A stretch of DNA of 64,000 bases from Breoghania sp. (GCF_963674635.1 NZ_OY771475.1:992001-1056000), one strand, 5' to 3'. Counted from the stretch's first letter, positions 9,816 to 19,479 are shown. Numbers and translations: made by a program. Notes: generated from the sequence alone by a model not told the origin.

Positions 9816-10130
9816 CCATGTTCTTTCCGCGGGTTGCGGGGTTTTTCATGGGTGCGAGCGCCTCCCGGCATCGCTAAGGCGGGCAAAAACGCCTCAGCAT
9901 CGCCACATTGGTGGCTGATGCAGGCGACGAGGGCCCACGGTTATGCTACGTGGCGCGCTGGCCGGTTATCCGGCCTCACTCCGGGCCCGGCGAAGAGCGT
10001 CGGGAGCCGGGGGTGCGATGAAGGACGAGAGCCTTTCGGAAAGACGCGGTTTCATGCGCCATTTGACGCGCGATCGGTCTTTGCTAATTGAAATGTGCCC
10101 GATACGGACGAGTACGGACGAGCCCGCTCC
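9816..10130. other. Intergenic gap before the PBP1a gene
   Basis: This 315-base region holds no convincing gene. A candidate promoter, TTGACG at 10063-10068 and TAATTG at 10085-10090 (16-base spacer), lies about 40 bases before the PBP1a start. Confidence 0.4.
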
Positions 10131-12611
10131 ATGAAGTTTCTGCTGAAGTTCTTAGGTTATCTCTTTGGATTTGGTGCCGTGTGCGCGCTTGTCGGCGCAG
10201 CGGGCGGGGCGTGGTATCTATCCACGATCTCCAAGGACTTGCCGGATTATACGGCGCTGAAGAACTACGAACCGCCGGTGATGACGCGGGTGCATGCCGG
10301 CGACGGTAGTCTGATTGCCGAATATGCCGAGCAGCGCCGGATGTTCCTGCCGATTCAGGGCATTCCCGATCTGCTGAAGAACGCCTTCCTGTCGGCGGAA
10401 GACAAGAATTTCTATCATCATCCGGGCATCGACGTTACCGGCATTGCGCGCGCTGTCGTGGTCAATGCACGCAACGTGCTGGCCGGCAATTCCCGGCGCC
10501 CGGTCGGTGCGTCCACGATTACCCAGCAGGTTGCGAAGAACTTCCTTCTGACCAATGAAGTTTCCTACGAGCGCAAGATCAAGGAAGCCATTCTGGCGCT
10601 GCGCATCGAGGATGCCTACACCAAGGACAAGATCCTCGAACTCTATCTGAACGAGATCTATCTCGGCATGGGGGCTTATGGCGTGGCCGGGGCCTCGCTG
10701 CTCTATTTCGACAAATCGGTGCACGAGCTTTCCATTGCCGAATGCGCCTATCTGGCGGCCTTGCCGAAAGCGCCGAACAACTACAACCCCTTCCGCAACC
10801 CTGAAGGGGCGATCGCGCGCCGAAACTGGGTCATCGACCGGATGGTCGAGAATGGCTATGTGAGCGAAGCCGACGGCGAGGCTGCCAAGGCGGAGCCGCT
10901 TAAGGTGACACCGCGCGAGACCGGCGCGCAGCTTGCGGCATCGGAGTATTTCGCCGAAGAGGTGCGCCGCGAAGTGGCCGAGATGTACGGCAAGGACCGG
11001 CTCTATAACGGTGGATTGTCGGTTCGCTCCACCCTCGATCCGAAGCTTCAGGCCGAAGCGCGCAAGGCGCTGATGGATGGTCTCATCCGCTTCGACCATG
11101 AGCATGGCACCTGGCGCGGTCCGGTTGCGACGATCGATCTGAACGCCGGTGAATGGGGCGGACAGCTTTCCAAGATCGAGCCGTTGGAAGACGTGCCGGA
11201 ATGGACGCTCGCTGTCGTTCTCGATGCGAACGCGAATGGGGCTGCGATCGGCATCCGGCCCGCGCAGCTTGCTTCGGGCAGCTTCTCCACGCAGCGCACA
11301 CGCGGTCAGATCGCGTATGATCAGATGAAATGGGTGAAGCGGGTCAAGGACGGCACCGGTTCGGTCAACGGCGCGGACGATGTGCTCAATGTCGGCGATG
11401 TGGTCTACGTAACACGCGAGGAGGATCCCGCCGGGGCGCCCAGCGACCAGTGGGTGCTGCAACAGGTGCCGAAAGTGTCTGGCGCCATTGTGGCCATGGA
11501 TCCGTTCACGGGGCGCGTCCTGGCCATGGTCGGCGGCTTCAGCTACGCCCAGAGCGAGTTCAACCGCGCCACGCAGGCCCATCGCCAGCCGGGATCCTCG
11601 TTCAAGCCTTTCGTTTATGCCGCGGCCCTCGATAACGGCTATACGCCGTCGAGCGTGGTCATGGATGCGCCGATTTCCATCGAACAGGCCAGCGGTGAGG
11701 TTTGGTCGCCGCGGAATTTCGGACGGAAGTTCTATGGTCCGTCGACGCTGCGCACCGGCATCGAAAAATCGCGAAACGTCATGACCGTCCGCCTTGCGCA
11801 GGATATGGGAATGCCGCTGGTTGCCGAATATGCGCGTCGTTTCGGGATCGTCGACGACATGCTTCCAGTGCTGTCCATGGCGCTGGGTGCGGGCGAAACG
11901 ACCGTGCTGCGCATGACGACGGCCTATTCGATGATCGCCAATGGGGGGCGCAAGGTGACGCCGACCCTTATCGACCGCATTCAGGACCGTTACGGTCGCA
12001 CCATCTACAAGCACGATGCGCGCGAGTGCGACGGATGCGAGGCGGTGGACTGGCACGGTCAGGACGAGCCGACGCTGATCGACAATTCCGAGCAGGTTCT
12101 CGACCCGATGACCGCCTACCAGATCACGTCCATGATGGAAGGCGTGGTGCAGCGCGGAACCGCAACCAGCGTTCGTGCCGTCGGGCGTCCGGTCGCCGGC
12201 AAGACGGGCACCACCAATGACGAGCGCGATGCCTGGTTCATGGGGTTCTCGCCCAACCTTACGGTTGGCGTCTTCGTGGGTTACGACACGCCGATCCCGT
12301 TGGGCCGTGGGCAGACCGGCGGTCACGTGGCGGCCCCGATCTTCACCGAGTTCATGAAGCAGGCGCTGGCCGACAAGCCGGCGGTGGAATTCCGTGTTCC
12401 TGAGGGGATCCATCTGATTCCCATTGACGGGCGCACGGGGCTGCGGGCGACGGCTGGCTCTCCGGGGACGATTCTGGAAGCCTTCAAGCCGGGCACAGCG
12501 CCGCCGGACAATTATTCCATCATCGGCTATGAGGGCGATATGGGAGCACCTGGCACCGTCACGCCCGAGGCAGACCGTGCGATCATGACGGGAACGGGCG
12601 GCCTTTATTAG
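10131..12611 (+). CDS. mrcA: Penicillin-binding protein 1A (bifunctional transglycosylase/transpeptidase)
   Basis: This 826-residue class A penicillin-binding protein polymerises glycan strands and cross-links peptides at the inner membrane. It has one N-terminal membrane segment (about 8-32), a GT51 domain with the catalytic Glu in SAEDKNFYHHPG near residue 90 and GASTITQQVAKN, and a transpeptidase domain with SSFK at 489-492, SRN in KSRNVMT, and KTGTT. An OB-like insertion lies between them. The ATG at 10131 is chosen because the membrane segment follows directly; a GTG at 10095 is an alternative. Its amiC and prfB neighbours are typical. Confidence 0.95.
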   Translation: MKFLLKFLGYLFGFGAVCALVGAAGGAWYLSTISKDLPDYTALKNYEPPVMTRVHAGDGSLIAEYAEQRRMFLPIQGIPDLLKNAFLSAEDKNFYHHPGIDVTGIARAVVVNARNVLAGNSRRPVGASTITQQVAKNFLLTNEVSYERKIKEAILALRIEDAYTKDKILELYLNEIYLGMGAYGVAGASLLYFDKSVHELSIAECAYLAALPKAPNNYNPFRNPEGAIARRNWVIDRMVENGYVSEADGEAAKAEPLKVTPRETGAQLAASEYFAEEVRREVAEMYGKDRLYNGGLSVRSTLDPKLQAEARKALMDGLIRFDHEHGTWRGPVATIDLNAGEWGGQLSKIEPLEDVPEWTLAVVLDANANGAAIGIRPAQLASGSFSTQRTRGQIAYDQMKWVKRVKDGTGSVNGADDVLNVGDVVYVTREEDPAGAPSDQWVLQQVPKVSGAIVAMDPFTGRVLAMVGGFSYAQSEFNRATQAHRQPGSSFKPFVYAAALDNGYTPSSVVMDAPISIEQASGEVWSPRNFGRKFYGPSTLRTGIEKSRNVMTVRLAQDMGMPLVAEYARRFGIVDDMLPVLSMALGAGETTVLRMTTAYSMIANGGRKVTPTLIDRIQDRYGRTIYKHDARECDGCEAVDWHGQDEPTLIDNSEQVLDPMTAYQITSMMEGVVQRGTATSVRAVGRPVAGKTGTTNDERDAWFMGFSPNLTVGVFVGYDTPIPLGRGQTGGHVAAPIFTEFMKQALADKPAVEFRVPEGIHLIPIDGRTGLRATAGSPGTILEAFKPGTAPPDNYSIIGYEGDMGAPGTVTPEADRAIMTGTGGLY

Positions 12612-12746
12612 GCCCACGCATCCGCACCCGTCAGGTGCCGGTTTACAGCGGCAGGTGCGCTGACTATGGTCGCGCACCTGATCCGGCAGGGGCGGTCGGG
12701 ACCGGCTTCCCCTCCCACTTCAAATCCAATTTGCGAGGCATATGCG

Positions 12747-13875
12747 ATGCGTCCGGAAACGCAGACGATCGTTGATGACGTCGAGCAGGCACTCAGCCTG
12801 CTGAGGAGGCATCTTTGACTGGGATCGCGCGATCTCACGTCTGGATGAACTGAACGCGGCTGCCGAAAGCCCCGACTTCTGGAACGACCCGACCAAAGCG
12901 CGCAAGCTGATGAGCGAGCGCCAGTATCTGGAAGAGAATATCGGGGCGGTGCGCCGCATGGAGAGCGAGCTCTCCGACAATCTCGAACTGATCGAGCTTG
13001 GCGAGATGGAGGAGGATGCCTCCGTCGTGGAAGAGGCCGAGGCATCGTTGAAGGCGCTGAAGCTGGAGAGCGACCGCCGTCAGGTGGAAACGCTGCTTTC
13101 CGGCGAGGCGGACGGCAACGACTGCTACGTCGAAATTCATGCCGGCGCTGGCGGTACCGAAAGCCAGGACTGGGCCAACATGATGCTGCGCATGTATGTG
13201 CGCTGGGCGGAACAGCACGGCTACAAGACCGAGATCATGGAAATCCATGCCGGTGAAGAGGCGGGCATCAAGTCGGCCACGGTCCAGATCAAGGGCCCCA
13301 ACGCCTATGGCTGGCTGAAGACGGAAGCGGGCGTGCATCGTCTTGTCCGCATCTCGCCCTATGACAGCCAGGCGCGTCGCCACACGAGCTTCGCCAGTGT
13401 GTGGTGCTATCCGGTCATCGACGACTCGATTGACATCGATATCAACGAAAGCGATTGCCGGATTGACACCTATCGCGCGTCGGGCGCGGGCGGTCAGCAC
13501 GTCAATACGACCGATTCCGCCGTGCGTATCACGCATAATCCCACCGGCATCGTCGTGCAGTGTCAGAACGAGCGTTCGCAGCACAAGAACCGGGCGACAG
13601 CATGGGACATGCTGAAGGCGCGGCTCTATGAGCTGGAATTGCAGAAGCGCGAGGAGAAGGCGAACGCGGATGCGGCGGCCAAGACCGATATCGGTTGGGG
13701 GCACCAGATCCGCTCCTACGTGCTGCAGCCCTATCAGATGGTCAAGGACCTGCGTACGGGTGTCGAAAAGACATCTCCGGGCGATGTGCTTGATGGCGAT
13801 CTCGATGACTTCATGGAAGCCGCTCTCGCGCATCGCGTCGGCGGCGACAATGTGGACGTGGCCGATATCGACTAG
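12747..13875 (+). CDS. prfB: Peptide chain release factor 2, with programmed +1 frameshift
   Basis: RF2 releases the peptide at UGA and UAA codons. The first 23 codons run from the ATG at 12747 to CTT (12813-12815) followed by in-frame TGA (12816-12818). A shift of +1 at CTT continues in GAC (12817) and gives a full protein of about 375 residues. An internal Shine-Dalgarno AGGAGG at 12804-12809 precedes the slip site with the same spacing as in E. coli. The catalytic GGQ is near residues 248-250. The codon-recognition tripeptide reads SPY in VRISPYDSQ rather than the SPF of E. coli. GAGG at 12735-12738 supports this start. This is autoregulation by release-factor level, not a broken gene. Confidence 0.95.
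12804..12819 (+). promoter_or_regulatory. prfB programmed frameshift site
   Basis: AGGAGG, a 3-base spacer CAT, then CTTTGAC make the canonical RF2 recoding site. When RF2 is scarce the ribosome stalls at UGA, slips on CUU and shifts by +1, so more RF2 is made. Confidence 0.95.
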
Positions 13876-14423
13876 GCTTTGCGGCGCATGGCCGGGAAGG
13901 GCATGCAAGGCCAGGCTTCGCAGGCACCTTGGGGCTTACGAGCGGCTATGGGCACAGCAGGTCGGAGACGTCTCGCGGTCGCGGCGCGGTCATTTGCATG
14001 GCTTGGCCGCGAAGCCAAGAACCTGACCGGACTCGTCCGGTCGTTGAAACTACAGGACGGGGCGGTTCCGGTTGATGCGGGACCGCCCCGTTTTTCTTGT
14101 CGCCGCAGGGGAAGTGCGATGGCCAAGCCACGAGGGGGAGATTGTTTCCGGCGGAAGACCAAACGTACGGACCGGCGTCGGTTCATGAAACGAACAGGCG
14201 CAGGCATGCGGAAAGGTTATCGCGGGGTGGTATCAGGTTGCCTGTAGTTATCCGCCGGGTGGGGCCTGTATTCGAAAACGCCCATGCTTTTGCACAGACC
14301 AGGCGGATAAAGAACTGGTTTGATTAAACGGGTTGGATTTTACCCGCGATCTCAACGCTCCATTAAGCCTAATGGCACAGGATGGCGCTGTTTTAGAGTC
14401 TTAGTAGAGTTCTGCGTACCCCC
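13876..14423. other. Intergenic region between prfB and ftsB
   Basis: This 548-base stretch holds the prfB terminator (14057-14095) and presumably the ftsB promoter just before 14424, where the sequence becomes AT-richer. A 122-codon open frame starting at 13879 reads through the terminator and has low-complexity Arg-rich content, so I do not call it. Confidence 0.5.
14057..14095 (+). terminator. Rho-independent terminator after prfB
   Basis: A perfect 10-bp stem ACGGGGCGGT/ACCGCCCCGT (14057-14066 and 14082-14091) is followed by a T tract, about 180 bases after the prfB stop. Confidence 0.85.
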
Positions 14424-14741
14424 ATGTATACCCGTCAGCGCAAGAAGTCCGTTCTTCGCCGGCTGATCCTTCCGGGTCTGTCAGCTGCGTTGCTTGCCTA
14501 TTTCGTGCTGCACGCCCTCTCGGGAGCCTATGGTCTCATTGCCCGGGAACAGCTGAAATCGGAAGCGGAGCAACTGGACGAGCAGCTCACCGCTGTGCGT
14601 AACAAGAGGCTGGCGCTGGAACGACGGGTTGTTCTGTTGCGCCCGGAGAGCCTCGATCCGGACATGATCGACGAACGGGCGCGTGAAAGCCTCAATCTGG
14701 CCCAGTCGGATGAGGTGGTGATATTGCGCGGAGCGCGCTAG
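14424..14741 (+). CDS. ftsB: Septum formation initiator family protein (FtsB/DivIC-like)
   Basis: This 105-residue bitopic membrane protein has a basic N-terminus, one membrane helix (about 14-36) and a coiled-coil segment (REQLKSEAEQLDEQLTAVRNK), followed by the conserved MIDERARESL. FtsB bridges FtsL and FtsQ in the divisome. Its place directly before pdhA is the usual alphaproteobacterial context. Length and architecture fit; overall identity within this family is low. Confidence 0.85.
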   Translation: MYTRQRKKSVLRRLILPGLSAALLAYFVLHALSGAYGLIAREQLKSEAEQLDEQLTAVRNKRLALERRVVLLRPESLDPDMIDERARESLNLAQSDEVVILRGAR

Positions 14742-14790
14742 TTGCGCGTGTCATCTGATTTCAAGTTAATTATGACTGATCAACCGAAAA

Positions 14791-14819
14791 TTGGTTATTA
14801 CTCATATTTCTGTTCTAAA
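14791..14819 (+). promoter_or_regulatory. Candidate pdhA promoter in an AT-rich gap
   Basis: The gap 14742-14929 is AT-rich against its neighbours. TTGGTT at 14791-14796 and TCTAAA at 14814-14819 are 17 bases apart. A partial inverted repeat AACCGA/TTGGTT (14782-14796) overlaps it and could be an operator. Both readings are weak. Confidence 0.3.
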
Positions 14820-14929
14820 ACAATTGCATGGGCTGGGTAGACAGCCCGCTCCAGCGAACTTGGATTGACAGATCGTCTCAGGTACTTTCCGCTACGCTCT
14901 TGAGGGAAACGTCACCGAGACGAGGGCCT

Positions 14930-15994
14930 ATGGCTACGAAACCCAAAACTGCTGCCAAACGCAGCCAGGGCGGGGCGCAGTCGCGTACCCGCGCTACGAA
15001 CGCCCGGTCGAAAACAAACGCGCCGGCAATTTCTGAATTCAGCAAGGAACAGGATCTTTCCGCCTATCGGGAAATGCTCCTGATCCGCCGTTTCGAGGAA
15101 AAGGCAGGCCAGCTTTATGGCATGGGCCTGATCGGCGGTTTCTGTCACCTTTATATCGGCCAGGAAGCCGTGGTGGTGGGAATGCAGATGGCGCAGAAAG
15201 AGGGTGATCAGGTGATCACCAGCTATCGCGATCATGGCCATATGCTGGCAACCGGCATGGACCCCAAGGGAGTCATGGCCGAACTCACCGGACGCCGTGG
15301 AGGTTACTCCAAGGGCAAGGGCGGTTCGATGCACATGTTTTCCAAGGAAAAGCAGTTTTACGGCGGACATGGCATCGTCGGTGCGCAGGTGCCGCTTGGA
15401 ACTGGCCTCGCCTTCGCAAACCGCTACCGCGGCAATGACAGCGTGTCGGTTGTCTATTTCGGCGACGGCGCGTCCAACCAGGGACAGGTCTACGAGAGCT
15501 TCAACATGGCGAAGCTGTGGAAGCTCCCGGTGATCTATGTCATCGAAAACAACAAGTACGGCATGGGCACGAGCGTGGAACGCGCGTCGTCAAATGTCGA
15601 CCTGTCTGAACGCGGTGCATCCTTCGACATTCCCGGCGAACAGGTGGACGGCATGGATGTGCGCGCTGTTCACGCAGCCGCCGAACGTGCCATCAGCCAC
15701 TGCCGGGAGGGCTACGGCCCTTACATCCTGGAAATGCTGACCTATCGCTACCGCGGACACTCCATGTCCGACCCCGCCAAGTACCGCTCCAAGGACGAGG
15801 TCCAGAAGATGCGGACCGAGCACGATCCGATCGAGCAGGTTCGCCAGCGCGTGCTGGAGAAAACGTGGGCCACCGAGGATGAGCTGAAGGATATCGACAA
15901 GGATGTCCGTTCGGTCGTCGGTGAGGCCGCAGAATTCGCCCAGACCGATCCTGAGCCGGATGTTTCCGAGCTCTGGACCGATATCGTGCTCTGA
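14930..15994 (+). CDS. pdhA: Pyruvate dehydrogenase E1 component, alpha subunit
   Basis: This 354-residue subunit, with PdhB, decarboxylates pyruvate using thiamine diphosphate and passes the acetyl group to the E2 lipoyl arm. It has the ThDP-binding motif GDGASNQGQVYESFNMAKLWKLP with downstream NNKYGMGT, and the phosphorylation-loop-like YRYRGHSMSDPAKYRS. The N-terminal 40 residues are Lys/Ala-rich and disordered. The ATG at 14930 has CGAGGG at 14921-14926; an upstream frame to 14828 starts inside the AT-rich promoter gap and is rejected. It heads the pdhABC operon. Confidence 0.96.
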   Translation: MATKPKTAAKRSQGGAQSRTRATNARSKTNAPAISEFSKEQDLSAYREMLLIRRFEEKAGQLYGMGLIGGFCHLYIGQEAVVVGMQMAQKEGDQVITSYRDHGHMLATGMDPKGVMAELTGRRGGYSKGKGGSMHMFSKEKQFYGGHGIVGAQVPLGTGLAFANRYRGNDSVSVVYFGDGASNQGQVYESFNMAKLWKLPVIYVIENNKYGMGTSVERASSNVDLSERGASFDIPGEQVDGMDVRAVHAAAERAISHCREGYGPYILEMLTYRYRGHSMSDPAKYRSKDEVQKMRTEHDPIEQVRQRVLEKTWATEDELKDIDKDVRSVVGEAAEFAQTDPEPDVSELWTDIVL

Positions 15995-16012
15995 GCCCGG
16001 GGGAAACGGATA

Positions 16013-16245
16013 ATGGCTATCGAAATTCTGATGCCCGCGCTCTCGCCGACCATGGAAGAGGGCAAGCTGGCCAAGTGGCTCGTGAAGGAAGGCGACACGG
16101 TATCTTCCGGCGACGTCATTGCCGAGATCGAGACCGACAAGGCGACCATGGAAGTGGAGGCCGTCGATGAAGGGACGGTCGCCAAGATTCTCATCGCCGA
16201 AGGCACCGAAGGTGTGAAGGTCAACACGGCAATCGCCGTGCTGGC
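16013..16245 (+). repeat. Lipoyl-domain coding repeat, copy 1 (in pdhB)
   Basis: It matches 17408-17640 in pdhC without gaps at the protein level, with 52 consecutive identical residues and nucleotide runs of about 44 and 29 identical bases. Confidence 0.85.
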
Positions 16246-17395
16246 GGGTGAGGGCGAAAGCGCCGAAGATGCGGTCGCCGCCGAGGCCGATAAGGCCGCG
16301 TCGGAACCAAACGAGCCGGCCCCCGCTGCATCGTCTGTATCGGCGCCGGTCGCAGCTGCGCCAGCAACGCCGGAGCCCGCGTCCGATCCGGAAATTCCGG
16401 AAGGCACGGAGATGGTGAAGGTCACGGTGCGCGAGGCGCTTCGCGACGCCATGGCGGAAGAAATGCGCCGCGACGGCGACGTCTTCATCATGGGCGAGGA
16501 AGTGGCGGTCTATCAGGGCGCCTACAAGATCACGCAAGGCCTGCTGGATGAGTTCGGCGACCGCCGTGTGGTCGATACACCGATTACGGAGCATGGCTTC
16601 ACCGGCCTTGCCGTCGGTGCGGCTCTGTCCGGTCTGAAGCCGATTGTGGAGTTCATGACGTTCAATTTTGCCATGCAGGCGATTGACCAGATCATCAACT
16701 CCGCCGCCAAGACGCTCTATATGTCCGGCGGCCAGATGGGCTGCCCGATCGTGTTCCGCGGCCCGAACGGCGCAGCCGCTCGCGTCGCCGCTCAGCACAG
16801 CCAGGACTATGCGTCGTGGTATTCCCACATTCCGGGACTGACGGTCGTTCAGCCCTGGTCTGCCGCGGATGCCAAGGGCTTGCTGAAGTCGGCCATTCGT
16901 TCGCCGAACCCGGTCATTTTCCTTGAGAATGAAATTCTCTACGGGCAGTCCTTCGAGATCCCCAAGATCGACGACTGGACCGTGCCGCTCGGCAAGGCCA
17001 AGGTCGTGCGGTCCGGCAAGGACGTCACCATCGTCTCCTTCGGTATCGGCATGACCTATGCCACGAAGGCGGCAGAGGAACTGGCGGGCGAGGGGATCGA
17101 TGCGGAAGTCATCGATCTGCGCACGCTGCGTCCGCTCGACATCGACACGGTGATCGCCTCGGTCATGAAGACCGGGCGTTGCGTGACCGTCGAAGAAGGC
17201 TGGCCGACCTGCTCCATGTCGTCGGAACTCGGGTTCCAGATCATGGAAAAGGCGTTCGACTATCTCGATGCGCCGGTCGTCCGCGTGACGGGCAAGGACG
17301 TGCCGATGCCCTATGCGGCAAATCTCGAAAAGCTTGCGCTGCCGTCGGTCGCCGAGGTGATCGAAGCGGTGAAGGCTGTAACCTACGCCTCGTGA
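16013..17395 (+). CDS. pdhB: Pyruvate dehydrogenase E1 component, beta subunit with N-terminal lipoyl domain
   Basis: This 460-residue protein carries an extra biotinyl/lipoyl domain (about 1-80, lipoyl-lysine at 43 in ETDKATMEVEA), an Ala/Pro linker (about 85-130), then the E1 beta domains (VKVTVREALRDAMAEEM to the C-terminus). A lipoyl domain on PdhB is an established alphaproteobacterial feature. It lies 18 bases after pdhA and 12 before pdhC. Residues 5-56 are identical to those of PdhC. Confidence 0.96.
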   Translation: MAIEILMPALSPTMEEGKLAKWLVKEGDTVSSGDVIAEIETDKATMEVEAVDEGTVAKILIAEGTEGVKVNTAIAVLAGEGESAEDAVAAEADKAASEPNEPAPAASSVSAPVAAAPATPEPASDPEIPEGTEMVKVTVREALRDAMAEEMRRDGDVFIMGEEVAVYQGAYKITQGLLDEFGDRRVVDTPITEHGFTGLAVGAALSGLKPIVEFMTFNFAMQAIDQIINSAAKTLYMSGGQMGCPIVFRGPNGAAARVAAQHSQDYASWYSHIPGLTVVQPWSAADAKGLLKSAIRSPNPVIFLENEILYGQSFEIPKIDDWTVPLGKAKVVRSGKDVTIVSFGIGMTYATKAAEELAGEGIDAEVIDLRTLRPLDIDTVIASVMKTGRCVTVEEGWPTCSMSSELGFQIMEKAFDYLDAPVVRVTGKDVPMPYAANLEKLALPSVAEVIEAVKAVTYAS

Positions 17396-17407
17396 GGAGG
17401 GACAGAA

Positions 17408-17640
17408 ATGCCCATCGATATCCTGATGCCGGCGCTCTCTCCCACGATGGAAGAGGGCAAACTCGCAAAGTGGCTCGTGAAGGAAGGCGACACGGTTTCT
17501 TCCGGTGATGTCATTGCCGAGATCGAGACCGACAAGGCGACCATGGAAGTGGAAGCCGTCGACGAAGGAACCGTCGGAAAGATCTTTGTTGCCGACGGCA
17601 CCGAAGGCGTGAAGGTCAACGAGCGGATCGCTGTGCTGCT
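17408..17640 (+). repeat. Lipoyl-domain coding repeat, copy 2 (in pdhC)
   Basis: This is the second copy of the sequence at 16013-16245. Confidence 0.85.
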
Positions 17641-18751
17641 TGAAGAGGGCGAGGACGCTTCCGCGATCTCCGAAGGAGGTTCCGAGAAAAAGGCACCCGT
17701 CAATGAGGACGGCCCATCCGAACCGGAACCCGAGCCGGAGCCAACTCCGACCCCGGCGACCAAGCCCTCGGCAAGCGCCGGGCCGGTTCCGCGCGTCGAT
17801 GGCGAGCGTATCTTTGCCTCGCCGCTTGCGCGCAGGCTCGCCGCGCAGAATGACCTCGACCTGTCTGCCCTGTCCGGATCCGGGCCCCGCGGACGTATCG
17901 TTCAACGCGATATCGAGGCGGCGCTGAAGTCCGGCACCGGAACCAAGGCCGCGGCTGCTTCGGCGGCGGAGGCTCCGAAGGCAGCGGCGGCTCCCGCACC
18001 GGCGGCACCGCCTTCCGACGAGGCCGTGCTCAAGCTCTTCGAGGAACGGTCTTACGAGCTTGTGCCGCATGACGGCATGCGCAAGACGATCGCGCGTCGC
18101 CTGACGGAATCCAAGCAGACCGTTCCGCATTTCTACCTGACGGCGGACTGCAATATCGACGCGCTGCTGGCCCTTCGTGCCCAGCTCAATTCCAGCGCGC
18201 CGCTGGATGATGACGGCAAGCCCGCCTACAAGCTGTCGGTCAACGACATGATCATCAAGGCCCAGGCATTGGCCCTCAAGGCCGTGCCGGAAGCCAATGC
18301 GTCATGGACCGAAGCCAACATGGTGCTGCACAAGCATTCCGATGTGGGCGTTGCGGTTTCCATTCCAGGCGGCCTGATCACGCCGATCATTCGACGCGCG
18401 GAAGAGAAGACGCTGTCCACCATCTCCAACGAGATGAAGGATCTGGCCAAGCGCGCCAAGGACCGCAAGCTGCAGCCCTCCGAATATCAGGGCGGCTCCA
18501 CGGCGGTGTCCAACCTTGGCATGTTCGGCGTGCGGGACTTCTACGCCGTCATCAACCCGCCGCATGCCACGATCCTTGCGGTGGGCGCAGGCGAGAAGCG
18601 GGCCATCGTCAAGGATGATGCCGTCGCCATCGCAACGATGATGACCGTGACGCTCGCCACCGATCACCGTGCGGTCGACGGCGCGCTCGGGGCCCAGCTC
18701 CTCAAGGCGTTCAAGGGCTTTATCGAAAGCCCGATGAGCATGCTGGTCTAG
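17408..18751 (+). CDS. pdhC: Pyruvate dehydrogenase E2 component, dihydrolipoyl acetyltransferase
   Basis: This 447-residue core enzyme transfers acetyl groups from lipoamide to CoA. The order is one lipoyl domain (lysine near 43), a Glu/Pro linker, the E1/E3-binding domain (FASPLARRLAAQNDLDLSALSGSGPRGRIVQRDI, about 137-170), an Ala/Pro linker, then the catalytic domain ending with the active-site TDHRAVDGALGAQLL. Having a single lipoyl domain here fits the second one being on PdhB. The gene is followed nine bases later by an SGNH hydrolase gene. Confidence 0.96.
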   Translation: MPIDILMPALSPTMEEGKLAKWLVKEGDTVSSGDVIAEIETDKATMEVEAVDEGTVGKIFVADGTEGVKVNERIAVLLEEGEDASAISEGGSEKKAPVNEDGPSEPEPEPEPTPTPATKPSASAGPVPRVDGERIFASPLARRLAAQNDLDLSALSGSGPRGRIVQRDIEAALKSGTGTKAAAASAAEAPKAAAAPAPAAPPSDEAVLKLFEERSYELVPHDGMRKTIARRLTESKQTVPHFYLTADCNIDALLALRAQLNSSAPLDDDGKPAYKLSVNDMIIKAQALALKAVPEANASWTEANMVLHKHSDVGVAVSIPGGLITPIIRRAEEKTLSTISNEMKDLAKRAKDRKLQPSEYQGGSTAVSNLGMFGVRDFYAVINPPHATILAVGAGEKRAIVKDDAVAIATMMTVTLATDHRAVDGALGAQLLKAFKGFIESPMSMLV

Positions 18752-18760
18752 GGGGCTTGC

Positions 18761-19396
18761 GTGAAGACCATTCTCGCTTATGGCGATTCTCTGACATGGG
18801 GGTGCCTGCCCGGCATGACGGGCAGGCACGCTTTCGAGGACCGGTGGCCGACATCGCTTGATGGTGCCACCGGCGGCAAATTCCGAATTCTTGCAGAAGG
18901 CCTGAATGGTCGCACGACGGTCTTCGACGATTTCTCCGTTGCTGCCGATCGCAACGGCGCGCGCGTGCTGCCAACCATTCTGGCAACGCACGCACCGCTC
19001 GATCTCGTCATCCTGATGCTGGGAACCAATGATCTGAAACCGTTTCTTTCCGGGTCCGCCTATGCGGCAGCCGGCGGCATGGGACGGCTCGTTCAACTCG
19101 TTCGCCACTACGGAATGACGGAAAAGGCGGAAACGCCAGCCATCCTGATCGTATCGCCGCCGCATATCGCTGCGACGGACAATCCGGCGATGAGGGGCAT
19201 GGACCCGCTGATCGAGGAATCGCGTCAGCTCGGCCCGCTCTACCGGGCGGTTGCGGAACAGAACGGATGCGCGTTTTTCGACGCCGCTTCCGCCGTGCAT
19301 GTCAGCGCGGTCGACGGGGTGCATATGGATGCGGCCAACTCGCGCATTCTGGGCGAAGCGCTGGCGCCGATCGTGACGAAACTTCTCACGCCCTGA
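18761..19396 (+). CDS. SGNH/GDSL family hydrolase (arylesterase-like)
   Basis: This 211-residue hydrolase has the family blocks: AYGDSLTWG with the nucleophile Ser near residue 10, GTNDLKPF, and DGVHMDAANSR with the Asp/His pair. No signal peptide is visible, so it should be cytoplasmic. Relatives hydrolyse esters or lipids; the natural substrate is unknown. It starts at a GTG with GGGGG upstream, only nine bases after pdhC, so it is probably in the pdh transcript. Whether it acts on acyl or lipoyl intermediates is speculation. Confidence 0.88.
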   Translation: MKTILAYGDSLTWGCLPGMTGRHAFEDRWPTSLDGATGGKFRILAEGLNGRTTVFDDFSVAADRNGARVLPTILATHAPLDLVILMLGTNDLKPFLSGSAYAAAGGMGRLVQLVRHYGMTEKAETPAILIVSPPHIAATDNPAMRGMDPLIEESRQLGPLYRAVAEQNGCAFFDAASAVHVSAVDGVHMDAANSRILGEALAPIVTKLLTP

Positions 19397-19479
19397 CGGT
19401 CCGGCGCGGGGGTGCCCGCGCGGATTTCACATGGTCCGCATCGGCTGGCGCCAAGGTTCGGACCACAGAGTTTACCAGG

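Noticed and set aside
10218..12677. An 819-codon open frame antisense to the PBP1a gene
   Set aside because: No domain or ribosome-binding site; PBP1a has all its motifs on the other strand.
12747..12818. prfB as a pseudogene with an early TGA
   Set aside because: The TGA is in the canonical recoding site with an upstream AGGAGG.
14828..14929. An N-terminal extension of PdhA
   Set aside because: It begins in the AT-rich promoter gap, and the ATG at 14930 has a good ribosome-binding site.
15590..18130. An 846-codon open frame antisense to pdhA-pdhC
   Set aside because: It contains a repeated segment only because the two lipoyl domains are repeated on the coding strand.
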